From positions 1 to 8,402 of the forward strand of contig JAYQPI010000033.1 in NCBI GenBank assembly GCA_038145245.1: 8,402 nt of DNA, read 5' to 3'. Each line of letters begins with the position of its first letter. Position 1 is the first letter of the stretch. The DNA is from Fontibacterium sp038145245. GTDB taxonomy: Bacteria; Pseudomonadota; Alphaproteobacteria; Pelagibacterales; Pelagibacteraceae. The position numbers were made by a program, and so were the translations under genes. The notes below the pieces were generated by a model. It was not told where the DNA came from and searched no databases. It was given only the letters and a program-made list of their open reading frames with translations. Below, in pieces: positions 6,236 to 8,402 of this stretch.

Positions 6236-6259
6236 AATATAATTAATTATTGTTATATT
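6232..6259 (+). promoter_or_regulatory. possible sigma-70 promoter for rho
   Basis: TTGAAA (6232-6237, one mismatch from TTGACA) overlaps the hemJ stop; 16 bases later TATATT (6254-6259, one mismatch from TATAAT). Transcription would begin about 6266, giving a leader of about 35 bases before rho. It would let rho be made apart from the heme genes. AT-rich DNA makes such matches common, so this is tentative. Confidence 0.4.
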
Positions 6260-6301
6260 CATATCATATCTAAAAGTTCCACAAGACAATCCCAAACATA
6301 A

Positions 6302-7573
6302 ATGAACCTACAAGAATTAAAAAATAAAACTCCAGCTGATTTAATTTTAGAAGCTGAAAAGCTAGGAATCGAGAATCCGAGCACAATGCGTAAACAAGAA
6401 ATCTTGTTTGCAATTCTTAAAAAATTTGCTGAAAAGAATGAAAAAATTACAGGAAGTGGCGTTCTTGAAACATTACAAGACGGCTTTGGTTTTTTAAGAG
6501 CTACAGAGTCAAATTATTTACCAGGACCTGACGATATTTATGTTAGTCCAAGCCAAATTAGAAGATTTGGACTTCGAAAAGGAGATACTGTTGAAGGAGA
6601 AATTAGAGCTCCAAAAGATTCTGAAAGATATTTTGCGCTTTTACAAGTTAGCAAAATAAATTTTGAAGATCCTGAAAAATCTAGAAATAAAATTAACTTT
6701 GATAATTTAACACCTTTATATCCAGATGAGCGTATAAATTTAGAAGTTGAATCTAGCAAAGCAGATAAAAAACCAGATTTAACAGCAAGACTAATTGATC
6801 TTGTAACCCCAATTGGAAAAGGACAGAGAGCTTTAATTGTATCGCCACCACGCGCTGGTAAAACAGTAATACTTCAAAACGTTGCACATTCTATTACTGC
6901 AAATCATCCAGAGATTTATTTGATAGTTTTACTTATCGATGAAAGACCAGAGGAAGTTACGGATATGCAAAGATCTGTAAAAGGTGAAGTTGTAAGTTCA
7001 ACATTTGATGAACCTGCAATGAGACACGTGCAAGTGGCTGAGATGGTAATTGAGAAAGCAAAAAGATTAGCGGAACATAAAAAAGATGTGGTTATTTTAT
7101 TAGACTCAATCACGCGATTAGGAAGAGCTTATAACGCAGTTGTTCCAAGTTCAGGAAAAGTATTAACAGGGGGTGTTGATGCGAACGCATTACAAAGACC
7201 AAAAAGATTTTTTGGAGCAGCAAGAAACATCGAAGAGGGTGGGTCTTTAACAATTATTTCTACAGCATTAATTGAAACGGGATCAAGAATGGATGAAGTT
7301 ATTTTTGAAGAATTTAAAGGAACAGGTAATGCTGAAGTTATATTAGATAGAAAAATTGCAGATAAGAGAATCTTCCCAGCAATCGATATTACAAAATCAG
7401 GAACGAGAAAAGAAGATTTGTTATTTAAGAAAGAAGATCTTCAAAAGATGAATGTTTTAAGAAGATTGATTGCTCCAATGGGAAATATGGAAGCAATAGA
7501 ATTTTTAATTGGTAAATTAAGAGAGACAAAAAATAATGCTGAATTTTTTGACTCAATGAATAAATCTGCTTAA
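6302..7573 (+). CDS. rho: transcription termination factor Rho
   Basis: This 423-residue protein is the hexameric RNA-dependent ATPase/helicase that ends transcription of untranslated RNA. Domains in order: Rho_N helical domain (1-45), the cold-shock-like RNA-binding domain (50-125) with RNP1 DGFGFLR at 60-66 and the conserved GPDDIYVSPSQIRRFGLR stretch (75-92), then the RecA-like motor. In the motor: Walker A PPRAGKTV (182-189, K187), LLIDERPEEVTDMQR (210-224), Walker B VVILLD (263-268), the Q-loop in GKVLTGGVDANALQRPKRFF (285-304), and GTGNAEVILDR...FPAID (340-362) with the arginine region at subunit borders. Length equals E. coli Rho (419) with no insertion domain. It follows hemJ after 66 bases without a clear Shine-Dalgarno and ends 8 bases from a convergent gene. 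Confidence 0.98.
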   Translation: MNLQELKNKTPADLILEAEKLGIENPSTMRKQEILFAILKKFAEKNEKITGSGVLETLQDGFGFLRATESNYLPGPDDIYVSPSQIRRFGLRKGDTVEGEIRAPKDSERYFALLQVSKINFEDPEKSRNKINFDNLTPLYPDERINLEVESSKADKKPDLTARLIDLVTPIGKGQRALIVSPPRAGKTVILQNVAHSITANHPEIYLIVLLIDERPEEVTDMQRSVKGEVVSSTFDEPAMRHVQVAEMVIEKAKRLAEHKKDVVILLDSITRLGRAYNAVVPSSGKVLTGGVDANALQRPKRFFGAARNIEEGGSLTIISTALIETGSRMDEVIFEEFKGTGNAEVILDRKIADKRIFPAIDITKSGTRKEDLLFKKEDLQKMNVLRRLIAPMGNMEAIEFLIGKLRETKNNAEFFDSMNKSA

Positions 7574-7581
7574 TTAATTTT

Positions 7582-8235
7582 TTAGTGGATTTGTTTTTCA
7601 AATCCAGGGTTATTTCCAATAATATAAAAATTGATAATCTGGTTGATTAGTAAGTTTCTCTCCAGCAAAGTTTTTGCCTCAAGTAATCCTTGTTTTTCAC
7701 TTACAGAAAATGGACATATCATTGATAATGAATTTATTAATTGATCAGGTTCAACTTTCTCAACAATCTTCCAGTCGGTAGATAAATGATGAATCTTAAA
7801 TAGTTTTCTAGCTTTATCTATGAGCTGCAATACATCAATCTTCTCATTAAATTTTATTTTTTCTAAATCATCTAAAAATTCATCATAGGTAACTCTAAAT
7901 TTTCTATAAGGAAGTTCAGTCTCAGCTTCATCTAAAATTCTAAATCTCACCAAACCTTTTAAGTTTATTAAGTATCTGCCGTCAGCTGTTTTTGTATGAT
8001 TTTCTATTTTACCAAGACAACCAACACTAAATACTTCAGGTTTTTTTGAGTTATTCATTTCCCTTGTTTGTATCATTCCAATCATTTTGTCTGACGCTAA
8101 GGCATCTTCGATCATTTTTTTATATCGAGGTTCAAATATGTTCAGAGGTAAAATTGTATTTGGAAAAAAAACCGCATTAGCAAGTGGAAAAACAGATATT
8201 TCTTGAGGAATTTCTTTTTTATTTAAAGTTGCCAT
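7582..8235 (-). CDS. LON substrate-binding domain protein (stand-alone)
   Basis: The 217-residue protein consists of the N-terminal substrate-binding domain of Lon (PUA-like) without the AAA+ ATPase or Ser-Lys protease domains. Visible signatures: ISVFPLANAVFFPNTILPLNIFEPRYKKMI (start at 13, with FPLAN, LPLNIFEPRY the key parts), GCLGKIEN (72-79), DGRYLINLKGLVRFRI (85-100), and PFSVSEKQGLLEA (175-187), the typical C-terminal helix of these proteins. No signal peptide or membrane segment is seen, so it is cytosolic. Such proteins are widespread in alphaproteobacteria and their exact role is not established; a role in recognising or presenting proteins is suggested by the domain only. It runs convergently with rho, 8 bases between stops. 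The ATG at 8235 begins four codons before the Lys-Glu-Ile leading to the domain. Confidence 0.88.
   Translation of the reverse strand: MATLNKKEIPQEISVFPLANAVFFPNTILPLNIFEPRYKKMIEDALASDKMIGMIQTREMNNSKKPEVFSVGCLGKIENHTKTADGRYLINLKGLVRFRILDEAETELPYRKFRVTYDEFLDDLEKIKFNEKIDVLQLIDKARKLFKIHHLSTDWKIVEKVEPDQLINSLSMICPFSVSEKQGLLEAKTLLERNLLINQIINFYIIGNNPGFEKQIH
7586..7606. terminator. hairpin between convergent rho and LON-domain genes
   Basis: TGGATTTG (7586-7593) and CAAATCCA (7599-7606) form a perfect 8-base stem with a TTTTT loop, 13 bases past the rho stop and within the last codons of the converging gene. No U-tract follows the stem on the plus strand; on the minus strand an A-rich run follows. 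It is therefore not a standard intrinsic terminator but may protect or define the rho mRNA 3' end. Coincidence with coding sequence is the alternative. Confidence 0.35.
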
Positions 8236-8243
8236 TATAAATT

Positions 8244-8271
8244 AATATAGTGTTTAATTTGCTTTATTCAA
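8244..8271 (-). promoter_or_regulatory. possible promoter of the LON-domain gene, giving a near-leaderless mRNA
   Basis: On the minus strand TTGAAT (8271-8266) is followed after 16 bases by TATATT (8249-8244). Transcription would then start about 8237, only one or two bases before the ATG at 8235, and no Shine-Dalgarno is present. The match is modest in very AT-rich DNA. Confidence 0.35.
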
Positions 8272-8326
8272 TTTCACTTTTCAATTGATTAAAATTTATT
8301 TTCATTTAATTTTAAAGGATTATTAA

Positions 8327-8401
8327 GCGGGTGTAGCTCAGTGGTAGAGCGAATCGTTGCCAACGATTAGGTCGTGGGTTCAATTCCCTTCACCCGCTCC
8401 A
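8327..8401 (+). tRNA. tRNA-Gly(GCC)
   Basis: A complete cloverleaf can be drawn. The acceptor stem GCGGGTG (8327-8333) pairs with CACCCGC (8391-8397) over 7 base pairs, then discriminator T and an encoded CCA (8399-8401). The D arm is GCTC/GAGC with a 7-base loop containing GG. The anticodon arm is AATCG/CGATT around TTGCCAA, giving anticodon GCC for glycine codons GGC/GGU. The T loop is TTCAATT. The T stem GTGGG/CCCTT has a G-U pair at its base and a U-U mismatch next to it, leaving three G-C pairs. The spacer to the LON-domain gene (8236-8326) holds that gene's possible promoter and no clear promoter for the tRNA. Confidence 0.97.
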
Positions 8402-8402
8402 A

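Noticed and set aside
6538..6759. Minus-strand open frame within rho, and similar ones at 6916-7113 and 7425-7619
   Set aside because: All lie opposite highly conserved Rho motifs and show no family signature or start context of their own.
7574..7581. Rho-independent terminator directly after rho
   Set aside because: The T-rich run at 7578-7583 comes before, not after, the only hairpin, so the usual stem-then-U-tract order is missing.
1..8402. Mobile element, prophage, CRISPR array, toxin-antitoxin or defence system
   Set aside because: No transposase, integrase, regularly spaced repeats or unexplained gene cassette is present; nearly every base belongs to a recognised core gene.

Overview
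This window is a compact, very AT-rich stretch of bacterial chromosome made almost entirely of core housekeeping genes. Gene content and order (secB end, dnaQ, coaE, aroE, maf and ppsR on one side; hemE, hemH, hemJ and rho on the other) is the arrangement known from alphaproteobacteria. Lys/Asn/Ile-rich proteins, overlapping genes and tiny spacers suggest a streamlined marine lineage such as Pelagibacterales (SAR11). That placement is inference from style and synteny, not a database match. A run of 412 undetermined bases (3867-4278) inside hemE suggests a draft scaffold or masking.

Layout. Positions 1-63 hold the last codons of a plus-strand gene that reads like the SecB C-terminus; it runs tail-to-tail into dnaQ. 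From 3505 down to 41 lies a minus-strand run of five mutually overlapping genes: ppsR (PPDK/PEP synthetase regulator), maf (nucleotide pyrophosphatase), aroE (shikimate dehydrogenase), coaE (dephospho-CoA kinase) and dnaQ (DNA polymerase III epsilon). Positions 3506-3780 are a 275-base gene-free gap with about 13% G+C. From 3781 rightward lies a plus-strand run: hemE, hemH and hemJ overlap by a few bases, then rho follows after a short spacer with a promoter-like element. A LON substrate-binding-domain gene converges on rho from the right, and a tRNA-Gly(GCC) gene closes the window.

How it fits together. hemE, hemJ and hemH supply three late steps of heme synthesis. The minus-strand set mixes replication fidelity, nucleotide sanitation, CoA and aromatic precursor synthesis and control of pyruvate/PEP exchange, so the link is ancestral linkage rather than one pathway.

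No new defence, mobile or biosynthetic system is visible. The most interesting object is the ppsR-hemE gap. In Caulobacter the replication origin lies beside hemE at the equivalent place. Here the gap diverges two gene clusters, is extremely AT-rich, and carries one good and several weaker DnaA-box-like 9-mers, an 11-base-periodic direct repeat that also forms a CtrA-type TTAA-N7-TTAA pattern, and an inverted repeat. I read it as a candidate chromosomal origin.
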